DNA of 64,000 bases from Chitinophaga horti (GTDB lineage: Bacteria; Bacteroidota; Bacteroidia; Chitinophagales; Chitinophagaceae): positions 682,001 to 746,000 of the forward strand of contig NZ_CP107006.1 in NCBI RefSeq assembly GCF_022867795.2. The letters are read 5' to 3'. The notes beneath the pieces were generated by a model, which saw only the letters and a list, made by a program, of their open reading frames with translations, was not told the DNA's origin and made no database searches. Below are positions 35,055-44,423 of the stretch, one piece after another. The position numbers were made by a program, and so were the translations under genes. The number at the start of each line of letters is the position of its first letter. Position 1 is the first letter of the stretch.

Positions 35055-36569
35055 CTACTTACGTTTCTTCAATCGCAGCAGTGCCTCCATCCTCGACTCT
35101 TCAGGATCTCCCAGTTTATCTTTCAGAATGGCCGCCGGCAGCAGCACATAACGGTGCAGCATCTGGTGGCCGGGCGTTTCCTTAATACGGGTACTTAAGC
35201 TGATGGCCATTTCGCGAATGATCACCTGCTTATGTACTTCGCCACTTTCCCGGACACGGCGCAGAAGGTTAAGCGATAGTAAGGCTAATATCGCCGTGAT
35301 CGCAAAGAAGAAGTTCCATTGCTGCAGGTTGAGCAGGTAGATATCACGAAACTTACTGGGCGTTTTCCAGATGAACTCGAGCAGCAGCTGACGATGCTGG
35401 AAATAGTCTGCCATTAAGCCGCCAAGTAAAGGCGCCATGGCTGCGGCGAAAGCAACCGACATGTTTTTGGTGGAGAGGTAAATCATGGCCTGCCCACGCG
35501 GCGCCAGTTTGATACCAATATTGTTCAGGGAGAGGTTGATGCCGGCTGTAGACAAGCCGGTTACCAGGTGCACTGCGCCCAGTATGATCATCTTTGTAAC
35601 AAAAGTAGATTCTTTGGCGATAAGTGCCCAGGTGATAAAGCATGCAATGTAAAGCGGGGCACATATCAGTATCACATTCTTGTTACTGAATTTATCGATG
35701 TATTTGCCCCATATGTTAAGGGAGAAGATGCTGCTTAGCTGCGAAAGGATGCCCAGTCCGATGATATAGGATAACGGAATTTCAAGCGTGCGTAACATGT
35801 ATACGGTTACGAACGGTGTGGCGAGGCTGAGCGCAAATATCCAGCAGGCATTAAAGACGAGCAGCCTGCGGAAATTCTGATCTTTAAACGGCCGTTTCAA
35901 CATGCCGAAAATATTCTCTTTTTCCAGCACCTGCTTAGGTTCAGGCGTCCGGTACAGTGCCAGCACACCCGAAAGTCCGAATATACCCCCCAGGAGAAAT
36001 AAGGAAGTGTAAGTCTCTATCTCCCGCCCGGGATAATTATTCTTTACATATTCTGCTACCAATGCCGTACCTAAACTCAGTGTAACGTTCAACGTTTGCG
36101 TGTAGCGGGTACGCCGGGAAAAGAAGGAGCCCAGGATGTCGCCGGGTACCAGATCTTTCATCCACGAGTTCCAGGAAGCACCGGAAACGGAACCGAAGAA
36201 GTAGTGCAGGAACAGCAGGCAAAACAGCGTGTACAGGCTGGTACCTGTCGAAAACAGGAACGGTAACAGACCGATAATAACGATAGGCGTTCTGGCGAGT
36301 GTGGAGCATATCACAGCGATCGCGCGGCGGTTATTGAACCGCTGTACCAGCCAGATGGTCAGTAGCTGAAAGACATTCGTAAACGTAGGCAGCGCCGCCA
36401 ACAAACCAATCTGGAAGTTAGTCGCACCCAGCCCTAATGCGAGGGCGGTCAGAATAGAGCCGGCTGTAAATACCACCATCGCTTCGGTGGCCAGTCCATC
36501 CAAAATTACCAGGTTAAGTCCCTTTTTAACCGCTGTTTCACTCAGGTGTTCGGAAGGTCTTAAAGACAT
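35055..36569 (-). CDS. MFS transporter
   Basis: 504 aa with about twelve hydrophobic segments (e.g. VFTAGSILTALALGLGATN, IVIIGLLPFLFSTGTSLYTL, RLLVFNACWIFALSLATPF, IILGAVHLVTGLSTAGINL, WNFFFAITAILALLSLNLL). Distantly like MFS_1 permeases of unknown substrate found in Bacteroidota. The soluble C-terminal 60 residues are basic and helical. Stand-alone minus-strand gene; the 32-aa ORF just upstream is on the same strand. Confidence 0.85.
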   Translation of the reverse strand: MSLRPSEHLSETAVKKGLNLVILDGLATEAMVVFTAGSILTALALGLGATNFQIGLLAALPTFTNVFQLLTIWLVQRFNNRRAIAVICSTLARTPIVIIGLLPFLFSTGTSLYTLFCLLFLHYFFGSVSGASWNSWMKDLVPGDILGSFFSRRTRYTQTLNVTLSLGTALVAEYVKNNYPGREIETYTSLFLLGGIFGLSGVLALYRTPEPKQVLEKENIFGMLKRPFKDQNFRRLLVFNACWIFALSLATPFVTVYMLRTLEIPLSYIIGLGILSQLSSIFSLNIWGKYIDKFSNKNVILICAPLYIACFITWALIAKESTFVTKMIILGAVHLVTGLSTAGINLSLNNIGIKLAPRGQAMIYLSTKNMSVAFAAAMAPLLGGLMADYFQHRQLLLEFIWKTPSKFRDIYLLNLQQWNFFFAITAILALLSLNLLRRVRESGEVHKQVIIREMAISLSTRIKETPGHQMLHRYVLLPAAILKDKLGDPEESRMEALLRLKKRK

Positions 36570-36598
36570 GAAGCGTCGAGAAATAGTTCGTAAACAAG

Positions 36599-36697
36599 TT
36601 ACGGCCGATTGCCCTTATCCCGGTGTTTCGATTGGTACACAAGAAAGAAAACAATGCCGATAATGACTGCAGCAACTGCAATAAGTGGGATTACCAT
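36599..36697 (-). CDS. possible 32-aa single-helix membrane miniprotein
   Basis: ATG at 36697 to TAA at 36599. The peptide is one hydrophobic helix (MVIPLIAVAAVIIGIVFFLV) followed by a short basic polar tail (YQSKHRDKGNRP). Topology resembles the 71-aa protein at 25596. Support is only the helix-plus-basic-tail design and its place just upstream of the MFS gene. Confidence 0.35.
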   Translation of the reverse strand: MVIPLIAVAAVIIGIVFFLVYQSKHRDKGNRP

Positions 36698-36747
36698 AAC
36701 AACAGGGTTTTCTGGTATTGTGAATTAGTTGGTCTGCGCACAAAATA

Positions 36748-36802
36748 AAGGCCCCGGTTGCAAATCAGGTAGTGTACCAAGATTTACGCCGGCCGGGACC
36801 TT
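36748..36802 (-). terminator. terminator of the KGG-protein gene
   Basis: 10-bp arms AAGGCCCCGG / CCGGGACCTT (one G-U pair) enclose a 35-nt loop, followed on the minus strand by TTTATTTTG, about 30 nt after the stop codon. The long loop is unusual. Confidence 0.5.
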
Positions 36803-36831
36803 CTTTTGTATGCCATAAAGTAGAATTACAA

Positions 36832-37173
36832 TCAGGACTTGTCGGTATTGCTTTTGGGTTGACGGGGCCTTCTGGTAGCCTCGCCGCCTTTTTTACCAAT
36901 ACCTGCCATGTGCTCCCTGTTCATGCTCACAATACTGCCGCCTTTACGGCCGGCTTCGCGGGCTTCTTCAGGGGTGAAACGGTGTGCAACGCCCATGCGA
37001 TGCGCAGCCTGGCCGCCTTTACTCGCGATACTTTTTTGTTTCGCTTTGTCCATAGCGGCAAAACCTCTCCGTGATTTGGGTTTTTCTTCTTTCTCTTCGT
37101 TTCCGTTTGTCTGTTTGCTGTCTGGCGTGGATGCATTCTGGTGAACAGACAATTGATCTTCAAAATTGATCAT
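36832..37173 (-). CDS. KGG-repeat stress-induced protein (Con-10-like)
   Basis: 113 aa from the ATG at 37173 (MINFEDQLSVHQ). Hydrophilic throughout. Three KGG-type motifs: SIASKGGQAAHRMGVAHRFT, EAREAGRKGGSIVSMN and MAGIGKKGGEATRR, as in the GsiB/Con-10 family. Such proteins accumulate under dehydration, salt or stationary-phase stress, perhaps as hydrophilins. An N-terminal Lys/Glu-rich spacer (EEKEEKPKSRRG) precedes them. Single gene with its own terminator. Confidence 0.9.
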   Translation of the reverse strand: MINFEDQLSVHQNASTPDSKQTNGNEEKEEKPKSRRGFAAMDKAKQKSIASKGGQAAHRMGVAHRFTPEEAREAGRKGGSIVSMNREHMAGIGKKGGEATRRPRQPKSNTDKS

Positions 37174-37627
37174 AGCGAGTGTGTTTAGGAAGTTAAGCAA
37201 TAAATAGTTAAGCTAGATTAACATTAACATTTGATAACGAGTAGTAGTAGTGTAGTATGTGTAATGATTCCGCTGAAAAGGGGCAACAAACATGCCATTA
37301 TAGTTGAATAGCAAAAAAACGAATTATATAAGCGCATAATCCAGAAATGGAAGGTATCCTAACGCAAAAACAGTGTAAAATTTCTACACTTCTACTGAGA
37401 TATTTCCCCACTCCGGAATCCGCTTCTGGTAAGCTTTCAGACTATATTCTTGAATAAAGGATTATATACATGCTTTTTCATTTGATCAATCTGAACAATC
37501 TGATCGTACCACCATCCGCATTCTTTCTTTTTTTCGATGTTGTAACATGATTCTAATCCGCTCAAATCCAGTCTCCGCAATACTTTAGGGAATGCTTTGT
37601 GCGTGATATCCTGTCCGACACAAACAA
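37174..37627. other. intergenic region, nothing assigned
   Basis: 454 nt of lower GC than the flanks between the divergent KGG gene and the carbamoyltransferase. No credible ORF, no clear hairpin and no perfect TAnnTTTG box. It must hold promoters for both sides. Confidence 0.5.
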
Positions 37628-39358
37628 ATGCTTATGTATACACTTGGGATCAACGCGGCATTCCACGACTCCGCCGCGTGCATATTAAAAGACGGACAAC
37701 TATTGGCAGCAGCGGAAGACGAACGTTTCACACACATCAAACACGGCAAGCGCCCCATTCCATTTTCTACGTATGAACTACCTTTTCACGCTATCGATTA
37801 TTGCCTCAAAGTAGCAGGAATTCATCTTAAAGATGTTGATCATATCGCTTATTCTTTTGATCCGTTTATCCTGCTTGGCGACAAAGCCAAAAATGAGGAA
37901 CTGATTGAATTACCGCTTCGTCCGTCATATGTGCCGAAGAACGAAAAGTGGTTGTCGCCCTGGGACCCGTTATTCCTCTCTTCCATTGTTAACGCCCCCG
38001 GACAACTGGTAGACGGCTATCCGCATCATTTGCAGCAACGATTTAAAGGTGCGTCGATTCATCCCTCGCAATGGCATTATGTCGAACACCATCTGTCGCA
38101 TGCCGCCAGCGCTTACCTGCCCTCACCATATGAACAGGCAGCAGTCCTTACAATCGACGGCCGCGGAGAAAAAGCGACTACCACGTTCAATATGGGAGAG
38201 GGGAACGATATCCGCCGCCTGTCGCAGGTAGATCTGCCGCATTCACTCGGACTGCTATATGAGCAGGTAACCAGTCACCTCGGCTTCCTGCATTCTTCCG
38301 ACGAATATAAGGTAATGGCACTTGCCTCTTACGGCAAACCTGTGTACGTAAAGGAGTTCCGGTCTATGGTACACCTGATGGACAGTGGCCTGTACCGCAT
38401 CGATCACGAGCGGTTGGAAGAGCTGATTGGCCCGGCACGACAGCGGGGCGAAGAATTTGGTGACCGCCATTTCAATATTGCACATTCGTTGCAGGCGGTG
38501 TTGCAGGAAAGTGTGCTGGAACTCGCCACCTGGTTAAAGCGGGAAACGGGAGCGGAGCAATTGTGTTTCGCCGGCGGTGTAGCGCTAAACTGTGTACTCA
38601 ATGCCTGCATCCGCGATGCCGGCCTGTTTAAGAACGTGTGGGTGCAGCCTGCAGCGGGCGATTCGGGCACCGCACTCGGCGCGGCATTGTGGGTAAATGC
38701 GCAGCAACAGGGTACGCAAGCCAAACGGTTTTTCATGGACCATGCGTACTGGGGGCCCGATTACCAGGATGAGGAAATTGAAGCGTTCCTGAAGTGGACC
38801 AAAACACCCTATCGCAAGCTGGAAAATGTAGCAGAAGAAACGGCAAACCTGCTTGCGGAAGATAAAATTATTGGCTGGTACCAGGGGCGCATGGAATATG
38901 GTCCAAGAGCACTTGGCAGCCGGTCTATACTCGCATCACCTATTCATGCGGATATGCAGGCGCGCCTTAATGAGGTGAAAGATCGTGAAGACTTTCGGCC
39001 CGTAGCACCAGCCGTGTTGGAAGAAGATGCGGGCGACTGGTTTGAAGGCGCATCCTACTCACCTTTTATGCTGTTTGTGTATAAGGTGAAAGAAGATAAA
39101 AAAGATAAGATCCCCGCCGTATGCCATGTGGACGGTACCGCGCGCATTCAAACGGTGAACAGGTCGCAGCATGAACGCTACTACGATCTCCTGAGGGCTT
39201 TTAAAGAAAAAACAGGTGTACCGGTGTTGATCAACACCTCTTTCAATACGTTGGGTAAGCCAATCGTATGTACGCCGAGGGATGCCGTAGAGTGCTTCTG
39301 GTCGAGCCCCTTCGATGCATTGGTGATCGGATCTTTCTTAATTGAAAAGAAAAAATAA
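37628..39358 (+). CDS. carbamoyltransferase, NodU/CmcH family
   Basis: 576 aa; ATG at 37628 or 37634 (MYTLGINAAFHDSAACIL). N-terminal Kae1/ASKHA-like domain with metal-binding His residues in HHLSHAASAY and the motifs AAVLTIDGRGE and GGVALNCVLN; C-terminal carbamoyltransferase domain with YGPRALGSRSILA, EDFRPVAPAV and NTSFN. The family makes carbamoyl adenylate from carbamoyl phosphate and ATP and passes the carbamoyl group to a hydroxyl, often on a sugar. First gene of a plus-strand operon with two glycosyltransferases; the opposite operon makes ADP-heptose, so a heptose or glycan hydroxyl is the likely acceptor. Confidence 0.93.
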   Translation: MLMYTLGINAAFHDSAACILKDGQLLAAAEDERFTHIKHGKRPIPFSTYELPFHAIDYCLKVAGIHLKDVDHIAYSFDPFILLGDKAKNEELIELPLRPSYVPKNEKWLSPWDPLFLSSIVNAPGQLVDGYPHHLQQRFKGASIHPSQWHYVEHHLSHAASAYLPSPYEQAAVLTIDGRGEKATTTFNMGEGNDIRRLSQVDLPHSLGLLYEQVTSHLGFLHSSDEYKVMALASYGKPVYVKEFRSMVHLMDSGLYRIDHERLEELIGPARQRGEEFGDRHFNIAHSLQAVLQESVLELATWLKRETGAEQLCFAGGVALNCVLNACIRDAGLFKNVWVQPAAGDSGTALGAALWVNAQQQGTQAKRFFMDHAYWGPDYQDEEIEAFLKWTKTPYRKLENVAEETANLLAEDKIIGWYQGRMEYGPRALGSRSILASPIHADMQARLNEVKDREDFRPVAPAVLEEDAGDWFEGASYSPFMLFVYKVKEDKKDKIPAVCHVDGTARIQTVNRSQHERYYDLLRAFKEKTGVPVLINTSFNTLGKPIVCTPRDAVECFWSSPFDALVIGSFLIEKKK

Positions 39359-39362
39359 GTGT

Positions 39363-40325
39363 ATGAATATTACCGTGGTAGTACCTACCTACAAACGCCC
39401 CACTTTGTTGATGGAATGCCTGAAAGCACTTGCTAATCAGCATTTTGATAAAGAGGGTTTTGAAATTATGGTAGTAAGCGATGGCTCGGATATGCTTACG
39501 CGAAACGTGGTGGCTTCGTGGGAACAAACCAGTTTGCTAAACGTTTATTACCTCGCGCTGCCCGAAAAGAGAGGTCCCGCGGCGGCCCGCAACCTCGGTT
39601 GGAAGTCTGGCAGTGGCAGCCTCGTCGCCTTTACGGACGACGATTGTATACCAGACGTTAACTGGTTGCCAAACCTCTGGCAGTCTTATGTTGGCGGGGA
39701 AGTAGCTATTACAGGCCGCGTAATGGTGCCTTTATCCGGCACGCCCACCGATCACGAATCTAATACGGCGCATCTCGAAACGGCGGACTTCATCACGGCG
39801 AATTGTGCGATTTCCCGGTCGGCGTTGCAGCGTATTGGCGGGTTTGATGAAGCGTATACGATGGCCTGGCGTGAAGACAGTGATATGGAATTTAAGTTGT
39901 TGCAGGCAGGTACGCCTATCTGCAAACAACCGGCGGCGATCGTCGTGCATCCTGTACGCAAAGCGGCCTGGGGAAGCAGTCTTCGGGACCAGCGCAAAAC
40001 GATGTTCAACGCTTTGTTGTATAAAAAGTTTCCCGGTCTGTATCGCCGGAAGATAGGGCAGCGCCCCCCCGCCTTTTATTACAGTATGGTGTTCGCGGCA
40101 TTGCTGTCGCTGGCATTTTATGCGTCCGGCCAGGTGTTGCCGGGCCATGTGATGTTCGGCTTTTGGATGGTACAGTGGCTCCTTTTCAGTATACAGCGGT
40201 TAAGTAACACGTCGCGCCGGCCGCAGCATGTGTTGGAAATGCTCGTTACTTCCGCACTTATCCCATTTCTTTCGATTTACTGGAGCTGGTATGGCGCATA
40301 CCGGTATAAAGTGCTTTACATCTGA
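39363..40325 (+). CDS. glycosyltransferase family 2
   Basis: 320 aa from the ATG at 39363 (MNITVVVPTYKRPTLLMECL), 4 nt after the carbamoyltransferase stop. GT-A fold with the metal-binding DxD-type motif FTDDDC, donor/acceptor region NCAISRSALQRIGGFDE and catalytic-type WREDSDMEFKL (the ED of the GT2 family). Two C-terminal hydrophobic segments (MVFAALLSLAFYASGQ, VMFGFWMVQWLLFSI) anchor it at the inner membrane. Adds a sugar during assembly of the glycan. Confidence 0.92.
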   Translation: MNITVVVPTYKRPTLLMECLKALANQHFDKEGFEIMVVSDGSDMLTRNVVASWEQTSLLNVYYLALPEKRGPAAARNLGWKSGSGSLVAFTDDDCIPDVNWLPNLWQSYVGGEVAITGRVMVPLSGTPTDHESNTAHLETADFITANCAISRSALQRIGGFDEAYTMAWREDSDMEFKLLQAGTPICKQPAAIVVHPVRKAAWGSSLRDQRKTMFNALLYKKFPGLYRRKIGQRPPAFYYSMVFAALLSLAFYASGQVLPGHVMFGFWMVQWLLFSIQRLSNTSRRPQHVLEMLVTSALIPFLSIYWSWYGAYRYKVLYI

Positions 40326-40327
40326 GT

Positions 40328-41329
40328 ATGCCTTTTTCTCATTCGACCATTCACCATATTACCGTATTTCGCGCGTTGCAGTTAGGCGATATGCTTTGTA
40401 CCGTTCCGGCTTTACGTGCGCTCCGGCGTCACTTCCCGGAAGCGATGATCACGCTGGCTGGTTTACCATGGGCGGCCGGTTTTGTGCGCCGCTTTAATCG
40501 TTATGTAGATGCGTTCGTACATTTTCCAGGTTACCCGGGATTGCCAGAGCAACATGTATCACCGCAGGAAGTATTACGTTTTACGGAGTTGATGCAGGCC
40601 AGTAATATCGACCTGGTGTTGCAGATGCAGGGAAACGGCAGCATCGTGAACCCGATGATCGAACTTTGGGGCGCACGCCATACTGCGGGCTTCTGGCGGA
40701 AAGAGGACTACTGCCCGGACCCCGATACGTATGTGGAATACCCGGGTAATATGCATGAAATTGACAGGCACCTCCGCCTGCTCAGGCACCTCCATATCCC
40801 GAACGATGGAAGGGAGCTGGAGTTCCCGATTACGCTGGAAGATTTCGAAGCATATAACAAATTACAATTGGGTTTACGGCCCGGGCGGTATATCGTCGTA
40901 CACCCAGGTTCGCGGGGCGATTGGCGGCAATGGCCTCCCGCACATTTCGCCGCAGTGGCCAACCGTTTTTACCGAGATGGTTTTAAGATCGTGGTAACCG
41001 GCACAGATGCGGAACGGCCGCTCACCGCAAAACTACTCGCACAGCTAAAGTTTCCTGCGATGGACCTTACCGGACGAACGTCACTGGGCGCTATGGGGTT
41101 ACTGCTTACAAATGCTGCCGGGCTGCTCTCGAACTGTACGGGAGTGTCGCATATGGCGGCGGCCTTACGCACGCCCAGTGTGGTGATTAGTATGGACGGG
41201 GAGCCGGGCCGCTGGGCGCCGCTTAACCGTGATTTACATACTACGATCGACTGGCTCCGGCATCCGGATTTGGAATTAGTGATGGAAGCTGCAGATAATC
41301 TTGTGAAGAAAACGAAGTCGCAGATTTAA
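40328..41329 (+). CDS. glycosyltransferase family 9 (heptosyltransferase-like)
   Basis: 333 aa. GT9 pattern: N-terminal FRALQLGDMLCTVPALRALR, acceptor-side region, then VVHPGSRGDWRQWPPAHFAAV, and the C-terminal nucleotide-sugar site LLSNCTGVSHMAAALRTPSVV (the usual D/N-T-G-xxH-x-A). The family includes WaaC/WaaF, which use ADP-heptose. Only 2 nt after the GT2 gene. Its 3 prime end overlaps the converging GT9 gene by 89 nt. Confidence 0.92.
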   Translation: MPFSHSTIHHITVFRALQLGDMLCTVPALRALRRHFPEAMITLAGLPWAAGFVRRFNRYVDAFVHFPGYPGLPEQHVSPQEVLRFTELMQASNIDLVLQMQGNGSIVNPMIELWGARHTAGFWRKEDYCPDPDTYVEYPGNMHEIDRHLRLLRHLHIPNDGRELEFPITLEDFEAYNKLQLGLRPGRYIVVHPGSRGDWRQWPPAHFAAVANRFYRDGFKIVVTGTDAERPLTAKLLAQLKFPAMDLTGRTSLGAMGLLLTNAAGLLSNCTGVSHMAAALRTPSVVISMDGEPGRWAPLNRDLHTTIDWLRHPDLELVMEAADNLVKKTKSQI

Positions 41330-42371
41330 GCAGCTTGTTCGCGTAGGTGACGATATTGCAGGTATTAGCCTGTAACAGGCCGGTTTTAGGAAAATAGGCA
41401 TACCCCATCGTGACGATCTCGTTCTGGCTTCTTTGGTGTTCAGGAACGTCAAAGTAAAGCACCTTCGACAGGGCGGTCCACGGGGTGTGTTGCGGATTGG
41501 TCATCGCATATAAGGCCAGCACCGGGGTACGTGTAGCCGCTGCTATATGCATCGGGGCGGTATTTACCGTGACCAGCAGCGCCGCCTGTTCTATCACCAA
41601 AATCAGTTCCTTCAGGGTAAACAAACCCGCTGCGGCCACCGCCCCCGTTTGACGGCATACATCTTCCACCTTGCTTTTTTCTGCCGCCGTACCGGTAAAG
41701 ATCAACTGATGTTGCGTGAGTTCGCGCGCCGCAGATATCCAACCGGCTGTCGGATACTGGCGCCGTGGTTCGCTGGCACCCATGTGCATGAGTGTCCAGG
41801 GGAGGTCGGGATTCGCTCCTGCCTTGCGCAACTTTTCCTTTACCTGTGGAAGTAATGCATGATCAATAGGCACCCGTAGCTGATGGGATACACTTTGAGC
41901 ACCGGCCGTCGCTACCAGGTCCAGATCTCGTTTTACCTGGTGACGGATGAAGCGATGCGGCTCCGGATCGGGAATCCAATGTGTGAGTAAAGCATATGGA
42001 TTTTCGCGGCAATAAGCGAATCGATCCGGAATGCCCGCGAGATAGGCGAGCATCGCTGACGGAAGCGGGTTTTGGCTGTACACCGTAAAAATAAAGGCAA
42101 CATCGAATTGCTGCGCTTTTATTTGCGCTACCAACTGAAAGTAGCGTTCTGCATCATCCGGTTGTGGCCCACTCACCCAGGCAGCATCCATCGCTAACAC
42201 TTCGTCTATTTCCGGTAACAACTCCGCTATGGCTGCGCCCACCTGTGAGGTGAGCAGTGTGATCGTTGCCCCGAAGGTGCTTTTTAACGCGCTGATCGCG
42301 GGCTGGCTCATTAATACATCTCCCATGTTATCGGGTCGGATGCACAATATTTTTTTGAAAGGCTTGATCAT
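41241..42371 (-). CDS. glycosyltransferase family 9 (heptosyltransferase-like)
   Basis: 376 aa. GT9 motifs: ILCIRPDNMGDVLMSQPAIS, LMHMGASEPRRQYPTAGW and the donor site LLVTVNTAPMHIAAATRTP. Lies 5 nt after HldE, so it is well placed to use the ADP-heptose made by this operon. The C-terminal 29 or so residues (after ANKLLKSATSF) are encoded inside the 3 prime end of the converging GT9 gene and may be a read-on tail after loss of an earlier stop. Confidence 0.92.
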   Translation of the reverse strand: MIKPFKKILCIRPDNMGDVLMSQPAISALKSTFGATITLLTSQVGAAIAELLPEIDEVLAMDAAWVSGPQPDDAERYFQLVAQIKAQQFDVAFIFTVYSQNPLPSAMLAYLAGIPDRFAYCRENPYALLTHWIPDPEPHRFIRHQVKRDLDLVATAGAQSVSHQLRVPIDHALLPQVKEKLRKAGANPDLPWTLMHMGASEPRRQYPTAGWISAARELTQHQLIFTGTAAEKSKVEDVCRQTGAVAAAGLFTLKELILVIEQAALLVTVNTAPMHIAAATRTPVLALYAMTNPQHTPWTALSKVLYFDVPEHQRSQNEIVTMGYAYFPKTGLLQANTCNIVTYANKLLKSATSFSSQDYLQLPSLIPNPDAGASRS

Positions 42372-42376
42372 ATGTT

Positions 42377-43855
42377 CTATGCCAGTTTAAGAACAGGTTT
42401 TTTATGGATGCGGCTGATGATGCGGGTAGTCGAGCGGCCCGGAACCAGTGGCAATATGACCACTTTGCCCCCTAACTCTTTCACCAAAGGTGCCTCTGGT
42501 AGCTGCTCCTGCGTATAGTCGCCGCCTTTCACAAATACAGCTGGTTTAATGATTTCGATGAGGTGTTTGGGCGTATCGTCAGCCGCATCTCCAAAGGAAA
42601 TGATATGTGTTACGCCCGCCAGTGCCGCCAGTACGGCAATACGGTCGGCGAGCCTGTTGATTGGCCGCGTAGGGCCTTTCAGGCGCGCAATGCTTTCGTC
42701 ATTGTTGATGCCGACGATCAATACATCGCCCAGCTCACTCGCCTGGTTCAGGTAGCTTACGTGCCCGCTGTGCAGGATATCGAAGCAACCATTGGTAAAC
42801 ACGATCCTCCGTCCTTGCTGGCGGTACATATCGCAAAGATGTTGAAGGTCTTTAGTTGTAGTAAGATGTTTATCGCCGCACAAAAAGGCTGCGATCAACT
42901 CTTGCTGGAGACAATGCGCCGTATCACACTTCTCGATCGCTACCATCGCCGCCATTGCTGCAATCTCTGCTGCCTCCGCATGCGAACCGCCGCTCAGGAC
43001 CGATAGGCTGAAAGCGCTGATGTACACATCGCCGGCTCCCGACACCTGTGGGTTGTTGACTGGCCGGGGTACAGATTGATACACGGGTTTATGGCGGTCA
43101 AATATCACTGCGCCTTCTTCATCCAGGGTGAGGGCGGTAATGCGTGCCCGGGTCCTGGCATACAGTGTTTTGCCATGTTCCATCACCTGGGCTGCGCGGC
43201 GGGTGTTCGTTGCGGGAAGGCCGAGCAACTTCGTGGCCTCGTAGTAGTTAGGCTTCAGCAGGTCGGGTTGCAGTACTTTGTATTTTTCCGGCTGTCGCGC
43301 ATCTACAGCAATGAATCGTTTTAAACGCACATTGGCTGCTGCGATAGCATTGATCACGGCAGGAGAGAGCACGCCTTTTTCATAATCAGCAATAATAACA
43401 GCGTCTGCCTGCTCCATCAATTGGGGCAACAGTGCAATCAACCTTTGCTGGGTATCTTCCGAAGGAATGTCTTCTTGGCCTTTGTCGTACCTGGTGATGA
43501 GTTGCCTGCCCGCCATGACGCGTGTTTTTACAATAGTCTGCCGTTCCCCATCAATCACAAAACTGCACTGCACTTTTTTATCGGTAAGCAGCGTTCTTGC
43601 TGTACAGCCGTCTGCATCGTTGCCAACAATACAGCAGCAAGTGACTTGCGCGCCGAGGTAAGACAGGTTCGCCGCCGTATTAGCTGCCCCGCCAGGCACT
43701 ATCGTGGTGTCATGAATGTTCACCACGGGTACCGGCGCCTCAGGGCTCAATCTGCTGCTACTACCTTTAAGATACACGTCCAACATCAGGTCGCCAATGA
43801 CGAGGATGCGTTGTGCGCGGAAATTATCTATGATCTGATATACGCTGCTGTTCAT
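42377..43855 (-). CDS. hldE: bifunctional heptose 7-phosphate kinase / heptose 1-phosphate adenylyltransferase
   Basis: 492 aa, the normal two-domain length. N-terminal PfkB/ribokinase domain 1-320 (GGAANTAANLSYLGA; anion-hole GAGD 273-276 with catalytic Asp276). C-terminal cytidylyltransferase-like domain 345-485 with TNGCFDILHSGH (354-365, HxGH-type motif) and the late motif PGRSTTRIISRI. It phosphorylates D-glycero-D-manno-heptose 7-phosphate at C1, and after GmhB adenylates the 1-phosphate to ADP-D-glycero-beta-D-manno-heptose. Overlaps the end of gmhB by 32 nt. Confidence 0.95.
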   Translation of the reverse strand: MNSSVYQIIDNFRAQRILVIGDLMLDVYLKGSSSRLSPEAPVPVVNIHDTTIVPGGAANTAANLSYLGAQVTCCCIVGNDADGCTARTLLTDKKVQCSFVIDGERQTIVKTRVMAGRQLITRYDKGQEDIPSEDTQQRLIALLPQLMEQADAVIIADYEKGVLSPAVINAIAAANVRLKRFIAVDARQPEKYKVLQPDLLKPNYYEATKLLGLPATNTRRAAQVMEHGKTLYARTRARITALTLDEEGAVIFDRHKPVYQSVPRPVNNPQVSGAGDVYISAFSLSVLSGGSHAEAAEIAAMAAMVAIEKCDTAHCLQQELIAAFLCGDKHLTTTKDLQHLCDMYRQQGRRIVFTNGCFDILHSGHVSYLNQASELGDVLIVGINNDESIARLKGPTRPINRLADRIAVLAALAGVTHIISFGDAADDTPKHLIEIIKPAVFVKGGDYTQEQLPEAPLVKELGGKVVILPLVPGRSTTRIISRIHKKPVLKLA

Positions 43856-44423
43856 ATGCTAGGTTATTACCGGTTGAAAGAATGTGTGCCGCCGCCGCTT
43901 CCATATCGTCGGCAATAAAGCCAGGTATACGGTCGAGGCGCATGTCCCATTCAGTTTCATTGCCGTTGTCAATTAATATGGTTTGACAGCCTGCGCGGTT
44001 GCCCGCCTCTATGTCGTGTAAAATGTCGCCGACCATCCAGGACTGTGAAAGCTTTATACGAAGTTGCCTGGCCGCTTTAAAAAGCATGCCCGGACCGGGT
44101 TTTCGACATTCACAGATTTTGGAATAGGCTTTTATTTTTCCTGCGGGATGGTGTGGACAATAGTAAAATCCATCCAGTTTCACACCTTCCATCAACAGTA
44201 ATTCATACAGTTTATCTTGTACACCTTGTATCGCATCTTCCGTAAAAAAGCCATGTGCAATACCTGCCTGGTTCGAAATAACGATTAGCATGTAGCCCGC
44301 TGCCGACAAGCGTTTTAGCGCCGTGCCCACCCCTCTTTCCAAAACGATCTTTGCCGGATCGGCGTTGTACGGTACATCCACGATCAGCGTGCCGTCTTTG
44401 TCAAGGAATATCGCCTTCCTCAT
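43824..44423 (-). CDS. gmhB: D-glycero-beta-D-manno-heptose 1,7-bisphosphate 7-phosphatase
   Basis: 199 aa HAD-IIIA phosphatase. Motif I FLDKDGTL (nucleophile Asp8, acid/base Asp10), motif II VISNQAGIAHG, zinc-binding Cys/His cluster YYCPHHPAG ... ICECRKP typical of GmhB, and motif III/IV WMVGDILHDIEAG. Removes the 7-phosphate between the two HldE reactions. The ATG overlaps the stop of the GT4-GmhA gene by 4 nt. Confidence 0.94.
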   Translation of the reverse strand: MRKAIFLDKDGTLIVDVPYNADPAKIVLERGVGTALKRLSAAGYMLIVISNQAGIAHGFFTEDAIQGVQDKLYELLLMEGVKLDGFYYCPHHPAGKIKAYSKICECRKPGPGMLFKAARQLRIKLSQSWMVGDILHDIEAGNRAGCQTILIDNGNETEWDMRLDRIPGFIADDMEAAAAHILSTGNNLAYEQQRISDHR

